Assembly: GCA_965219175.1 (NCBI GenBank)
Contig: CBDCNI010000001.1
Location: 2,232,001 to 2,296,000, forward strand
DNA: 64,000 nt
Direction: 5' to 3'
Source of the DNA: JBBPZK01 sp965219175
GTDB lineage: Bacteria; Actinomycetota; Rubrobacteria; Rubrobacterales; Rubrobacteraceae
The translations under genes and the position numbers were made by a program. The notes beneath the pieces are model-generated. The model saw only the letters and a program-made list of their open reading frames with translations, was not told where the DNA came from and searched no databases. Position 1 is the first letter of the stretch. Each line of letters begins with the position of its first letter. Below, piece after piece: positions 34,264-43,766 of this stretch.

Positions 34264-35835
34264 TTGAGCGAAAAGGTCTACCGGAGCGAGCTAACCCCGA
34301 TCAGCTTCCTGAGACGAAGCGCGTACATGTTCCCGGATAAAACAGCCGTGGTCTACGGCGAACGGCGCTACACCTACAGCAAGTTCGAGGAACGGGTGAA
34401 CCGTCTAGCCTCGCGCCTCAAGGACTCCGGGTTGGGTAAGGGCGACCGGGTAGCGTTCCTCTGCCCAAACACGCCACCGATGCTGGAGGCCCACTTCGCG
34501 GTTCCGGCGGCTGGATTGGTACTCGTGGCGATCAACACCCGACTCGGCAAGGACGAGGTCTCCTACATCGCCGAACACTCCGGGGCCAAGCTAGTCTTCG
34601 CCGACCACGAGTTGGAGGACCTCCTCGCGGACGTGGGCGGCGTCGAGATCGTCCGGATAGACGACACCGGAGAGATCGGCGACCCTTACGAAGAATATCT
34701 CGCCGAAGGGTCTCCCGAGCCGGTCGAGAGCGTGTTGGAGGACGAGGAAGAGACAATCTCCATCAACTACACTTCCGGGACGACCGGGCGTCCGAAGGGC
34801 GTGATGTACACGTATCGGGGCGGGTACCTGTGCGCGCTCGGGAACGTCATCGAGACGGGGATGGGTTACGAGACCCGTTACCTTTGGACGCTGCCGATGT
34901 TCCACTGCAACGGCTGGACCTATCCGTGGGCGGTGACGGCGGTCGCCGGGACTCATGTATGTTTGAGGACGGTGGAACCTGAGAGGATCTGGGAGCTCTT
35001 TGAATCGGAGGACATCACCCACTACTGCGCCGCCCCGACGGTTCAGATCGGGGTCGTAAACCACGAAGGCGCACACCCCCTCGACAAGACCGTAACCGCC
35101 GCCATAGCCGGAGCGCCGCCCTCCCCCACCCTGCTCGGCCAACTCACCGACCTGAACATCCGGCCCATGCACATCTACGGCCTGACGGAGACTTACGGCC
35201 CGATGACGACCAGCGGCGACCATCCCGAGTGGGACGAACTGAGCGCCGAGGAGCGGGCGCGGCTCATGGCTCGTCAGGGCCAGGGTTACGTTACGTCGGA
35301 CCTCGTGCGGGTCGTGGACGGGGAGATGAACGACGTGCCGCGCGACGGCGAGACTATGGGTGAGATCGTGATGCACGGCAACATGGTCGCCAAGGGCTAC
35401 TTCGAGAACGAGGCGGCAACCGAAGAGGCATTCCAAGGCGGCTGGTACCACTCGGGAGACGTGGCCGCCTGGCACCCGGACGGGTACGTGGAGATCCGGG
35501 ACAGAGACAAAGACATAATCATCTCCGGCGGCGAAAACATCTCGACCATCGAAGTGGAACAAGTCGTCGCCCGCCACCCGGCCGTGATGGAGGCAGCCGT
35601 CGTAGCCATCCCGGATGAGAAATGGGGCGAACGCCCGAAAGCCTTCGTCGTTCTCAAGAAGAATCAGGATGCAACCGAACAGGAGATCATAGACTTCTGC
35701 AAAGAGCACATCGCCCGCTTCAAAGCCCCAGCCGCCGTCGAGTTCACCGAGTTGCCGAAGACCTCGACCGGCAAAGTCCAGAAGTTCGTCCTGCGCGATA
35801 AAGAATGGGCCGACCATGAGAAGAAGGTGAACTAG
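34264..35835 (+). CDS. Acyl-CoA synthetase (AMP-forming, medium/long chain)
   Basis: Activates a carboxylic acid to its CoA thioester with ATP. The 523 residues contain the P-loop-like INYTSGTTGRPKGVMYTYRG, the second motif MHIYGLTETYGPMT, GWYHSGDVAAWHPDGYVEIRD, and the C-terminal PKTSTGKVQKFVLR with the catalytic Lys. Together these resemble the AlkK/DmdB group. The TTG start at 34264 follows GGAAGGAG. It is first in an operon with a PhzF-like gene (6 nt gap) and an enoyl-CoA hydratase. Chain length cannot be told. Confidence 0.93.
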   Translation: MSEKVYRSELTPISFLRRSAYMFPDKTAVVYGERRYTYSKFEERVNRLASRLKDSGLGKGDRVAFLCPNTPPMLEAHFAVPAAGLVLVAINTRLGKDEVSYIAEHSGAKLVFADHELEDLLADVGGVEIVRIDDTGEIGDPYEEYLAEGSPEPVESVLEDEEETISINYTSGTTGRPKGVMYTYRGGYLCALGNVIETGMGYETRYLWTLPMFHCNGWTYPWAVTAVAGTHVCLRTVEPERIWELFESEDITHYCAAPTVQIGVVNHEGAHPLDKTVTAAIAGAPPSPTLLGQLTDLNIRPMHIYGLTETYGPMTTSGDHPEWDELSAEERARLMARQGQGYVTSDLVRVVDGEMNDVPRDGETMGEIVMHGNMVAKGYFENEAATEEAFQGGWYHSGDVAAWHPDGYVEIRDRDKDIIISGGENISTIEVEQVVARHPAVMEAAVVAIPDEKWGERPKAFVVLKKNQDATEQEIIDFCKEHIARFKAPAAVEFTELPKTSTGKVQKFVLRDKEWADHEKKVN

Positions 35836-35841
35836 AGCGAG

Positions 35842-36519
35842 ATGCCGGAACTACGCGTCCTAAAAGTGTTCGTCGGAGACGGTGGGACCGGCGGCAACCC
35901 GCTCGGAGTTTTCCTGAGGGGTGGAGATATCCCGGCGGATCACCGCCAACGCGTCGCGGCGGAGCTTGGTTTCTCCGAGACGGTCTTCGTGGACGAACCA
36001 GAGCGGGGCGAGGTCCGTATCTTCACGCCCGGCACCGAGCTGCCGTTCGCCGGTCATCCGCTGGTCGGCGCAGCGTGGCTTCTGGCAAGAGAAGGATACG
36101 AAGCAAACAAGCTCCGTCCACCGGCGGGCGAGGTCCCGGTCAGGGTCGAGGGAGAACTAACTTTCATCGCCGGGCGGCCGGAGTGGGCGCCGGTGTTCGC
36201 CCACGTCCAGTTAGAGACGCCGGTGGAGGTAGAGGCTCTCGCGGGACCACCAGAAGGTTACGACTTGGTAGGAGTATGGGCGTGGGAAGATGAAGAAGCC
36301 GGAAGCGTGCGCGTCCGGGTATTCGCGCCGCGGGTCGGCGTCGAGGAAGATGAAGCAACGGGCGCCCACGCCGTCCGGCTGTCGGATGTGCTGGGACGGA
36401 GGCTCAGGATCCATCAGGGCGAGGGCTCTCTAATACTGGCCGAACCCAGGCCCGACGGTATGGTGGAAGTTGGAGGACGGGTAGAGATGTTAGAGCAACG
36501 CGATGTAGAAATAGAGTGA
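35842..36519 (+). CDS. PhzF family isomerase-like protein
   Basis: A 225-residue protein, shorter than the usual 260-300. It has the family start VLKVFVGDGGTGGNPLGVFL and SETVFVDEPERGEVRIFTPG, which holds the catalytic Glu. PFAGHPLVGAAWLL is present, and DEATGAHAVRLSDVLGR with LRIHQGEGS are in the second half. PhzF relatives isomerise or epimerise small substrates; few have known functions outside phenazine synthesis. Its stop overlaps the GTG of the hydratase gene. Its place in an acyl-CoA operon is odd. Confidence 0.85.
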   Translation: MPELRVLKVFVGDGGTGGNPLGVFLRGGDIPADHRQRVAAELGFSETVFVDEPERGEVRIFTPGTELPFAGHPLVGAAWLLAREGYEANKLRPPAGEVPVRVEGELTFIAGRPEWAPVFAHVQLETPVEVEALAGPPEGYDLVGVWAWEDEEAGSVRVRVFAPRVGVEEDEATGAHAVRLSDVLGRRLRIHQGEGSLILAEPRPDGMVEVGGRVEMLEQRDVEIE

Positions 36520-37322
36520 GGAGGTCCACCATTATAGAGACCGAAAGAACTTACGAGCACGTCCTGGTAGAGCACGAGGGCTCTATCGCACGCGTCACCA
36601 TGAATCGCCCCGACAAGCGGAACGCTCTGTCGCTGGCGCACATGGAGGAGTTGGTCGACTGCTTCAAGGCTATCGGTGAGAAGCACGAGGCGCAAGCAGT
36701 CATCCTGGGCGGCAACGGCCCTGGGTTCTGCGCCGGGCACGACTTGTCGGAGATGGTCGGCCGGGACCCGCAGTTCTACCGCTATTTGTTCGACGTGTGC
36801 TGCGATCTGATGGAGACCATCCAGGCCATTCCGCAGCCGGTTATAGCGAAAGTACACGGCGTCGCGACCGCCGCCGGCTGCCAGCTCGTCGCGACCTGTG
36901 ATCTAGTCGTCGCAGCCGAGGAGGCGCGTTTCGCCACTCCAGGGGTGAAGATCGGGCTATTCTGCTCCACCCCGATGGTCGCCCTCTCCCGCGCCGTCGG
37001 CCAGAAAAAAGCGCTGGAGATGCTCCTCACCGGGGACTTTATCTCCGCCGAAGAAGCCCACGCCGAGGGCTTGGTAAATAAGGTCGTACCGGCGGAGAAA
37101 CTAGAAGCAGAGACGCGGACGCTGGCGGCGAAGATCGTCGAAGCGAGCCCGCTGGTAGTCGGTGTCGGCAAGAAGGCATTCTACCGGCAGCTGGAGATGA
37201 GCGCGGACCAAGCCTACGCCTACACAAGAGAAGTCATGTCCTTCAACGCCACCTTCGCAGACGCCCAGGAGGGAATGTGCGCCTTCCTCGAAAAGCGCAA
37301 GCCGGAGTGGACTGGTAAATAG
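36516..37322 (+). CDS. Enoyl-CoA hydratase/isomerase family protein
   Basis: Crotonase-fold enzyme of 268 residues. It has VTMNRPDKRNALSL, the oxyanion-hole segments FCAGHDLSEM and KVHGVATAAGCQLVATCDLV, and the helix PGVKIGLFCSTPMVALSRAV. The residue pattern is close to the ECHDC3-type subgroup. The start is unsettled: GTG at 36516 overlaps the previous stop, but the strong AGGAGG (36519-36524) lies inside that reading and is six nt from an ATT at 36531. It is third in the acyl-CoA ligase operon. Confidence 0.9.
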   Translation: MRRSTIIETERTYEHVLVEHEGSIARVTMNRPDKRNALSLAHMEELVDCFKAIGEKHEAQAVILGGNGPGFCAGHDLSEMVGRDPQFYRYLFDVCCDLMETIQAIPQPVIAKVHGVATAAGCQLVATCDLVVAAEEARFATPGVKIGLFCSTPMVALSRAVGQKKALEMLLTGDFISAEEAHAEGLVNKVVPAEKLEAETRTLAAKIVEASPLVVGVGKKAFYRQLEMSADQAYAYTREVMSFNATFADAQEGMCAFLEKRKPEWTGK

Positions 37323-37410
37323 CCTTGCGGTTGGAACAGGTATGATCATGATGTACCCTCGCAATTGAAAAAGTGAGTAGAGCAAGCAGCACAAATCTCG
37401 GGGCGAGACG

Positions 37411-37734
37411 TTGACGAGCACCATCACACAACCAAAACAAAAGAGCGAAAAGAGGCTGGAGGGGCTGCCTCCTTACAACGTCATCCTGCTCGACGATGAC
37501 GATCACAGTTACGAGTACGTGATCCAAATGCTACAGCAGGTCTTCGGGCATCCGCCGGAGAAAGGCTACCGGATGGCGCTGGAGGTGGACGGTACGGGCC
37601 GGGTGGTGGTTATGACCACGAACCTGGAGCAAGCCGAACTCAAACGCGAGCAGGTCCACGCTTTCGGCCCAGACCCGCTGATCCCACGCAGCAAGGGCTC
37701 GATGTCGGCGGTCATCGAACCGGCGTCCGGCTGA
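37411..37734 (+). CDS. clpS: ATP-dependent Clp protease adaptor ClpS
   Basis: Delivers proteins with destabilising N-terminal residues to ClpAP/ClpCP. The 107 residues hold the full ClpS fold: PPYNVILLDDDDHSYEYVIQ, MLQQVFGHPPEKGYRMA, and LEQAELKREQVHAFGPDP. The flexible N-terminus is Gln/Lys rich, as usual. The start is TTG at 37411, with GGGGCGAG weakly serving as ribosome site. No clp protease gene is near. It stands alone between the ligase operon and the monooxygenase operon. Confidence 0.95.
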   Translation: MTSTITQPKQKSEKRLEGLPPYNVILLDDDDHSYEYVIQMLQQVFGHPPEKGYRMALEVDGTGRVVVMTTNLEQAELKREQVHAFGPDPLIPRSKGSMSAVIEPASG

Positions 37735-37825
37735 AAACCTTCCGCCTCCTGCATGAAAGCAATGCTAATATAGCTCTCATCTAAAGTTGGTTTGTCGAGG
37801 TTCGGGCACGAGGAGGAGCGACTGC

Positions 37826-39496
37826 ATGACTACCATCGAAGCTCGCCCGGAGGACACCGGAAGTGATGACCGTGACGTGACACATCTGCGGGTGGCGATC
37901 GTCGGGGCCGGCTTTAGCGGGCTTTCGGTCGCCTCGCGGTTGCGAGAACGGGGAGAAGAAAACTTCGTTGTTTTAGAGCAGGGCGAGAGCGTCGGCGGCG
38001 TCTGGCGAGACAACACCTATCCCGGCGTGGCGTGCGACGTGCCGTCACACTTCTACTCGCTCTCCTTCGCGCCCAACCCGGAGTGGGACCGGTCGTTCTC
38101 GAGCGGGTGGCAGATCAAGGAATACCTTGAGTCGGTGGCGGATAACGGTGGGCTGAAACCTTGGATCCACCTGAACGAAGAGTTGCTGGACGCTGCCTGG
38201 AATGAGAATGACGCATTGTGGCGCATCACCACGACGCGGCGACGCCTGAGCGCCGAAGTCTTCGTGAACTGCGCCGGACCACTCACCGAGCCAATCTACC
38301 CGGACGTGCCGGGGCTGGACCGCTTTGAGGGCAAGACTTTTCACTCAAACCGCTGGGATCACGGTTATGACCTAACAGGGAAGCGTGTCGCCGTGGTCGG
38401 GACGGGCGCCTCGGCGGTTCAGATCGTCCCGGCCATACAACCGCTCGTCGGGAATCTCATCGTCTTCCAGCGGACGCCGGGTTGGGTCGTGCCGCGCCCG
38501 GAGCGGGAAGTTCCGGAGACTGAGAAGCGCCTGCTGCGTGCATTACCGGCGCTTGTAAAATTGTACCGGCTCAAGCAGTTCCTCGTCCGGGACCTGTTGA
38601 ACTACCGCATGATCCGCCGAAACCCGGTCGTGCGACGACTCTTCCAGAAGGAGTCCAGATCCTTTCTGGAGAAGAGCGTAGGCGACCCGGAGTTGCGAGC
38701 CAAACTCACGCCCGATTATGAGATCGGCTGCAAGCGCGTCCTCATAACCAACGACTTCTATCCAGCCCTCGATAAACCGAACGCGGAGTTGGTGGCGAGC
38801 GGGGTGCGCGAGATCCGGGAGAACAGCATCGTCGCCGACGACGGCACCGAGCGCGAGGTGGACACGATCGTCTTCGCCACGGGTTATGAGACTACGGACC
38901 CAACCATCTACAAACGCATCCGGGGTCGCGACGGTCGCTCGATAGACGAGGTCTGGAACAGACGGCCAACGTTCCATAGAGCCACGACCGTCGCCGGGTT
39001 CCCGAACTTTTTTAACCTCTGCGGACCCGGCACCGGCTCCGGGCACGGGTCCATGATCTGGAAAGCCGAGTCCCAAACGGCATACGTCCTGGACGCCCTG
39101 CGCGTGATGCGCGAGCGGGATCTCGTAAGCATCGAGGTGCGGCCAGACGCCCAGGACCGTTACATGATGTGGGTCGGCGAGGACCTCGGGGAGACGGTGT
39201 GGGCCCGAGGCGGCTGCCAGAGCTGGTATCTGGACGAGGGCGGTAGACCAACCCTAATGTGGCCCCGAACGATGTGGAGATTCCGCCGCATGCTGCGCCG
39301 TTTCGACCCGGAGCACTACCTGCTGAAATCCGCGAAGCCAGCCGGTAACGACGCACCGGCCGATAGGAAGCGGCGCACGTCCGTCCTCGCAGACAACCCG
39401 GCCCGGCCAGCTTACTACACGAGCCGGGAGGGAGGCGTTCGACGGTTTATCGGGCGACTTCTTGGCCTTCTTACAACCCGTCCACAGTCCAGATAG
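37826..39496 (+). CDS. Flavin-containing/Baeyer-Villiger-type monooxygenase
   Basis: A 556-residue FAD and NADPH enzyme. It has the FAD fingerprint VAIVGAGFSGLSVASRL, the Baeyer-Villiger signature FEGKTFHSNRWDHG (FxGxxxHxxxW-D), and the second nucleotide motif VAVVGTGASAVQ. ATG at 37826 follows GAGGAGGAG; the frame runs 13 codons further without support. Followed by an HSL-type esterase and an SDR, it matches the order of mycobacterial mymA-lipR-sadH. The natural ketone or sulphur substrate is unknown. Confidence 0.92.
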   Translation: MTTIEARPEDTGSDDRDVTHLRVAIVGAGFSGLSVASRLRERGEENFVVLEQGESVGGVWRDNTYPGVACDVPSHFYSLSFAPNPEWDRSFSSGWQIKEYLESVADNGGLKPWIHLNEELLDAAWNENDALWRITTTRRRLSAEVFVNCAGPLTEPIYPDVPGLDRFEGKTFHSNRWDHGYDLTGKRVAVVGTGASAVQIVPAIQPLVGNLIVFQRTPGWVVPRPEREVPETEKRLLRALPALVKLYRLKQFLVRDLLNYRMIRRNPVVRRLFQKESRSFLEKSVGDPELRAKLTPDYEIGCKRVLITNDFYPALDKPNAELVASGVREIRENSIVADDGTEREVDTIVFATGYETTDPTIYKRIRGRDGRSIDEVWNRRPTFHRATTVAGFPNFFNLCGPGTGSGHGSMIWKAESQTAYVLDALRVMRERDLVSIEVRPDAQDRYMMWVGEDLGETVWARGGCQSWYLDEGGRPTLMWPRTMWRFRRMLRRFDPEHYLLKSAKPAGNDAPADRKRRTSVLADNPARPAYYTSREGGVRRFIGRLLGLLTTRPQSR

Positions 39497-39505
39497 GATC
39501 CAACA

Positions 39506-40576
39506 ATGACCAACAACGCCCTCACGACCCGCCAGCGTTTAGAGTTCCGCGCCGCCCGCCTGCTCTCCGGCCTGCCTCCGCGCGCCCAGGTCGGTCTCTC
39601 AGGTAAGCCGCCGGTCCGCGTCGACGGCCAGACGCTCGAACCGGACATTCAACTAACCCTCGCCCTGGTCGAGCGCCAGGGCGCCCCCAAGATACAGACC
39701 CTCTCACCCTCCGAGGCGCGAGATGTATACCGCAAACAGGTCGCGGTATCGAACGGACCACCACCCTCCGTAGGCTCCGTGCGAGACCTGACGATAGACG
39801 GCGCCACCGGGCCGCTAAGAGCGCGCCACTACTCTCCCGCCGAGGTCGGAGGTCCACATCCCCTGATCGTGTTCTTCCACGGCGGCGGGTTCGTGGTCGG
39901 AGACCTTAACACCCACGATTCGCCTTGCCGGCTCCTGTGCAAGCATGCCGGGGCGCACGTGCTTGCCGTGGATTACCGCCTGGCCCCGGAGCACCCATTC
40001 CCGGCGGCTGTGGAGGACGGGCAGGCCGCCTTTCGCTGGGCCACCGAACATGCGGCGGGGCTGGGCGCCGACCCGGCCCGCGTCGCCGTCGCCGGTGACA
40101 GCGCCGGCGGAACCATATCCGCCGTTGTCTCGTGGCAGGCGGCGAAGGTAGGTAGGCCGGCGCCCGTCCTCCAGGTCCTGCTCTACCCCGCCACCGAGTC
40201 GGCGAAGAGTTCCCGCTCGCGCGAGCTCTTCGCAGACGGCTTTCTGCTCGACCGGGACCTCCTGGAATGGTTCACCGAGCAGTACGTCTCTGGGTCGGAC
40301 ACCACGAACCCGCGCCTCTCCGTTAGTCGCGCCGGAAGCCTGGAAGGTGTGGCTCCGGCCTTGGTCGTCACTGCTGGATTCGACCCTTTGCGCGACGAAG
40401 GAGAAGCCTACGCCGGGTCGCTGCGTGCGGCGGGGGTAACCGTCGCCGCCCGGCGCTTCCCAGGACTCATCCACGGTTTCTGCAGCACCATCGGCACCAG
40501 CAAGTCCTCTTGGGATGCCCTGATCGAGGTATCCGGCGCCACACGCGCCCTGCTGGACACACTACCCCACCCGTGA
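39506..40576 (+). CDS. Alpha/beta hydrolase, hormone-sensitive-lipase family
   Basis: A 356-residue esterase. The oxyanion motif is FFHGGGFVVGDLNTHD, the nucleophile is in AVAGDSAGGTISA, the acid in AGFDPLRDEG and the histidine in FPGLIHGFC. It lies 9 nt after the monooxygenase, and its stop overlaps the SDR start by 4 nt. An ester made by a Baeyer-Villiger enzyme would be a sensible substrate; that link is inferred from gene order. Confidence 0.92.
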   Translation: MTNNALTTRQRLEFRAARLLSGLPPRAQVGLSGKPPVRVDGQTLEPDIQLTLALVERQGAPKIQTLSPSEARDVYRKQVAVSNGPPPSVGSVRDLTIDGATGPLRARHYSPAEVGGPHPLIVFFHGGGFVVGDLNTHDSPCRLLCKHAGAHVLAVDYRLAPEHPFPAAVEDGQAAFRWATEHAAGLGADPARVAVAGDSAGGTISAVVSWQAAKVGRPAPVLQVLLYPATESAKSSRSRELFADGFLLDRDLLEWFTEQYVSGSDTTNPRLSVSRAGSLEGVAPALVVTAGFDPLRDEGEAYAGSLRAAGVTVAARRFPGLIHGFCSTIGTSKSSWDALIEVSGATRALLDTLPHP

Positions 40577-41406
40577 AATCGTTCGCCGGCAAGGTGGCCG
40601 CCGTCACCGGCGCCGGGTCCGGCATAGGACGCGAGCTCGCCTTCCAACTCGCCCGGCGCGGCTGTCACCTCGCGCTCTGCGACGTAAACGAAAAAGGTCT
40701 GGCCGAAACTGTCGAGGCGATCCGCTGGATGGGAGTAAAGGTAACGGACGCCCGCGTGGACGTGTCGGAACGCGAAGCCGTGCATCGTTGGGCGGATCGG
40801 ACGGCCGGAGACCATGGCAAGGTCAACCTGGTCTTCAACAACGCCGGCGTCGCCCTCGGCTCGACGATAGAAGGCGGGAGCTACGAGGACTTCGAGTGGC
40901 TCTTCGACATCGACTTCTGGGGCGTGGTGCATGGGACCAGGGCTTTCCTGCCATATCTGAGGGCTTCGGGCGAGGGGCACATTGTCAACCTATCGAGCGT
41001 GTTCGCCCTGATCAGCGTTCCAGGACAGGCCGCCTACAACGCCTCTAAAGCAGCGGTGCGCGCCTTTACCGAAGCGCTGCGCATGGAACTGGAGATGAGC
41101 GGCGCGCCCGTAAGCGCAACCAGCGTCCACCCCGGCGGCATCAAGACGAACATCGCCCGCACCTCACGCGGGGACGCCAGCCTCGAAGACCTCGGCCTGG
41201 ACGCGAAGAACAGCCGTGAGAAGTTCGACAACCTGTTCATCACCGGACCAGACAAGGCAGCAGGCGTGATCCTGCGAGCCGTCGAGAAAGACAAACGCCG
41301 CGTCCTAGTCGGCCCGGACGCCTACGTCATAGACGCGATGTCTCGCCTGATGCCCGGCGCTTATCAGCACATAGTCAAGAGGCTCGTGCTACGGTCCATG
41401 GGCTGA
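40573..41406 (+). CDS. Short-chain dehydrogenase/reductase
   Basis: A 277-residue NAD(P)-dependent oxidoreductase. It starts at GTG 40573 with VKSFAGKVAAVTGAGSGIG, has NNAGVALGSTIEG, the catalytic Ser in VNLSSVFAL and YNASK, and the PGGIKTNIA segment. The GTGA overlap with the esterase stop shows coupling. It completes the monooxygenase-esterase-SDR operon, where it could supply a ketone or aldehyde by oxidising an alcohol. Confidence 0.92.
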   Translation: MKSFAGKVAAVTGAGSGIGRELAFQLARRGCHLALCDVNEKGLAETVEAIRWMGVKVTDARVDVSEREAVHRWADRTAGDHGKVNLVFNNAGVALGSTIEGGSYEDFEWLFDIDFWGVVHGTRAFLPYLRASGEGHIVNLSSVFALISVPGQAAYNASKAAVRAFTEALRMELEMSGAPVSATSVHPGGIKTNIARTSRGDASLEDLGLDAKNSREKFDNLFITGPDKAAGVILRAVEKDKRRVLVGPDAYVIDAMSRLMPGAYQHIVKRLVLRSMG

Positions 41407-41418
41407 AATCTCCGGCTC

Positions 41419-42615
41419 TCAGTCCTTGGCGGGGGCCAGACGGATGATGCGGTCGTCGGAAGAGACTGGAGAACCGCGTCCGTCGCGGTTGCTGGTCAGC
41501 ACCCACAGCGATCCGTCGGGGGCCTGTGCGACGTGCCGTAGCCGTCCGAACTCGCCGTCCAGGAGTTGCTTCTTCTCCGTCACCGAGCCGTCTGTACCTA
41601 ACTCCAGCCGCCAGAGACTCTCGCCTCTCAAAGCGGCCATCAGGAAGTCGCCGTTCCACTGTGGGATGGCGCTGTCCTCCAGTATCGCGGCGCCGCTCGG
41701 GGACGCCTCGGAGGTAGCGAAGGTGGCGACCGGGTCTATGTACTCGGGCTCGCCGCCGGAGCCTTCGACCTCGGGCCAGCCGTAGTTGCCGCCGGCCTGT
41801 ATCCGGTTGACCTCGTCGTAAGTGCTCTCGCCGAACTCGGAGGCGTAGAGTTGCCCGTCTTCGTCCCAGGCTAGACCCTGCACGTTGCGATGACCGTAGG
41901 AGTAGACCGGGTTGTCCGGGAAGGGATTGGCTTTCGGGACATCGCCCTCGGGGGTGAGGCGTAGGATCTTACCGGAGAGGGAATTCCTATCCTGGGCGTT
42001 CTCCGAAACTCCGGCGTCGCCGGTCGCGACGTAGAGTAAGCCGTCGGGTCCGAAGGAGATCCTTCCGCCGTCGTGGTAGGTGTTCACCGGGATGCCGCCC
42101 AACAGCAACTCGGGCTCTTCGCCGAGCCTGAAGCGGACCACCCGGTTCTCTTCTCCGGTCGAATAGTAGGCGTAGAGGTAGCGGTCGTTTTCGTAGTTCG
42201 GGGAGGGCGTCAGGCCCAGCAGCCCCCCTTCGCCGCTCCCGTCTTCGGGCAGCTTATCTACTTCTTCGGTGTCGCCGGAAGGTCTCACGGTCAAGATGCG
42301 GCCGGAGTCGCGCTCCGTGACGAGCGTCTTTCCGCCGGGGAGGAAAGCTAGGTCCCAAGGGACTTCGAGTCCCTTGGAGATCACCCGCGCCTCTACCTCG
42401 ACCGGACCTGCCGCAGTAGCTCCGCCGCCCGAGGTGGTTCCGGACTCGGAGGTGGTGGAAGACTTCTTCTGCTCCTCGACCGTTATGTTGCGGACGCCAT
42501 CTCCTTCGGAAGATTGGTTGGTGGAGGCATTGCTACAAGAGACCGCGAACACCGTCAGGGCCAGGACCGCGAAAGAACGATAGATGTTCTTCAGGTTTAT
42601 GCTCAATACACCCAT
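41419..42615 (-). CDS. PQQ-dependent sugar dehydrogenase family lipoprotein (GSDH)
   Basis: A 398-residue secreted six-bladed beta-propeller protein. A signal peptide ends in the lipobox FAVSC, followed by a Ser/Thr/Gly-rich linker. GSDH motifs include LEVPWDLAFLPGGKTLVTER, FGPDGLLYVATGDAG, and YSYGHRNVQGLAWDEDGQLYASEFGE. Soluble glucose dehydrogenase and Yli/aldose relatives use PQQ, but many members have no proven activity. It is convergent with the SDR gene, leaving only 12 bp between stops, with no terminator seen. Confidence 0.9.
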   Translation of the reverse strand: MGVLSINLKNIYRSFAVLALTVFAVSCSNASTNQSSEGDGVRNITVEEQKKSSTTSESGTTSGGGATAAGPVEVEARVISKGLEVPWDLAFLPGGKTLVTERDSGRILTVRPSGDTEEVDKLPEDGSGEGGLLGLTPSPNYENDRYLYAYYSTGEENRVVRFRLGEEPELLLGGIPVNTYHDGGRISFGPDGLLYVATGDAGVSENAQDRNSLSGKILRLTPEGDVPKANPFPDNPVYSYGHRNVQGLAWDEDGQLYASEFGESTYDEVNRIQAGGNYGWPEVEGSGGEPEYIDPVATFATSEASPSGAAILEDSAIPQWNGDFLMAALRGESLWRLELGTDGSVTEKKQLLDGEFGRLRHVAQAPDGSLWVLTSNRDGRGSPVSSDDRIIRLAPAKD

Positions 42616-42691
42616 ACACTAATTGTACGATCCCGACAGGATATTGTTTCGGAGCCGGTACTGCTCGCCTGACCGTGGCCGCGTTCGAGGC

Positions 42692-43696
42692 TCAAACTGC
42701 CCGGTAGGTGACGACCTCTCCTTCCTCGCGTTCGGCACGGCCTTCGAGCGCGAGTTGGTCCAGGTGCGCAAGCGTCTCCGCGAGCGCGAAGCATCGCTGG
42801 TAGAGCGTCAGGGCTCCCCGAAACGCCACGCGGGAGACGGCGAAGGAGGTCTTGGGACCGTCTTCGAGAGCTGCGTGCATGGCGTCCAGACGCTCTTCGT
42901 GGTGGTGGACGAGTTCTTCTATGCGGCCCTGGAGGTCGTGAAAGATCGGGCCGTGGCCGGGGAACACGAGGTCCGCTTCGAGGTTCCGCAGGCCGTCCAG
43001 GGATTTCAGGTAGCGGGCGAGCGGGTGCGGCAAGGACTCAGGCCAGAGACCGATATTCGGTGTGATCTTGAGTAGTACGTGATCTGCTGCGAAGAGGATG
43101 CCGCGCCGCTCGTCGTGGAGCATAAACTGATAGTCGGCGTGTCCGGGAGCGTGGAGAATCCGCAAAGCTCCGTCACCGGCAGCTAGCTTCTCCCCTGCAT
43201 AGAGCGGCAGCATCTTTTCGGGGAGGGAGAGTCCGGTGCGCATCTTCGCAGCCGCCGACTCGGCGAGCTTCCGGTCCATGCTGTGACGGGCCAGATGCTC
43301 CAGGAAAGGAGCTGCGCCTTCGGGATTGTCCCACACCCGCCGGGAGTTCTCTATCTCTTCGGCCAGCATGTAGACCGGCGCACCGGAGCGCTCCTGCAAC
43401 CACCGCGCGCCCCCGAGGTGATCCGGGTGGAAGTGTGTAACGACTATCCGCGAAACGTCCCGGCCCAGGTCAAGCCCTACCGCTGCGGCGCCAGCTTCCC
43501 ACGCCCGATAATTCTCCGGATAATCGAAGCCTGTATCCACGAGCGTCCAGCCGTCATCACCTTCGATCAGATAAACAGAGATAAAACGTAGCGGCAACGG
43601 CACGGGTAGCTTGAGCTGATACACGCCCTCTGCAACCCGCGCCGCCTCACCTATCGGCTGAGAGCCGAGCTTCGAGGGAGCGACTCCTTCAGCCAC
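42692..43696 (-). CDS. MBL-fold metallohydrolase
   Basis: A 334-residue metallo-beta-lactamase-fold hydrolase. The metal-binding motif is VVTHFHPDHLGGARWL, DTGFDYPENYRAW precedes it, and further ligand regions are HAPGHADYQFML and VFPGHGPIF. The C-terminal helical LACTB2-like winged region reads RGALTLYQRCFALAETLAHL. Substrate unknown; thioester or lactone hydrolysis would fit the surrounding acyl-CoA genes. Confidence 0.9.
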   Translation of the reverse strand: MAEGVAPSKLGSQPIGEAARVAEGVYQLKLPVPLPLRFISVYLIEGDDGWTLVDTGFDYPENYRAWEAGAAAVGLDLGRDVSRIVVTHFHPDHLGGARWLQERSGAPVYMLAEEIENSRRVWDNPEGAAPFLEHLARHSMDRKLAESAAAKMRTGLSLPEKMLPLYAGEKLAAGDGALRILHAPGHADYQFMLHDERRGILFAADHVLLKITPNIGLWPESLPHPLARYLKSLDGLRNLEADLVFPGHGPIFHDLQGRIEELVHHHEERLDAMHAALEDGPKTSFAVSRVAFRGALTLYQRCFALAETLAHLDQLALEGRAEREEGEVVTYRAV

Positions 43697-43766
43697 CGAA
43701 CACCGACCTGGAGATCAAAAACAAGCAATTCCTCCCGACAAGAGCCGGCCAGCCGCCAACTTTAAG

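Noticed and set aside
34591..35817. Open frame of 408 codons antisense to the acyl-CoA ligase
   Set aside because: No domain features; mirrors the codon structure of the real gene.
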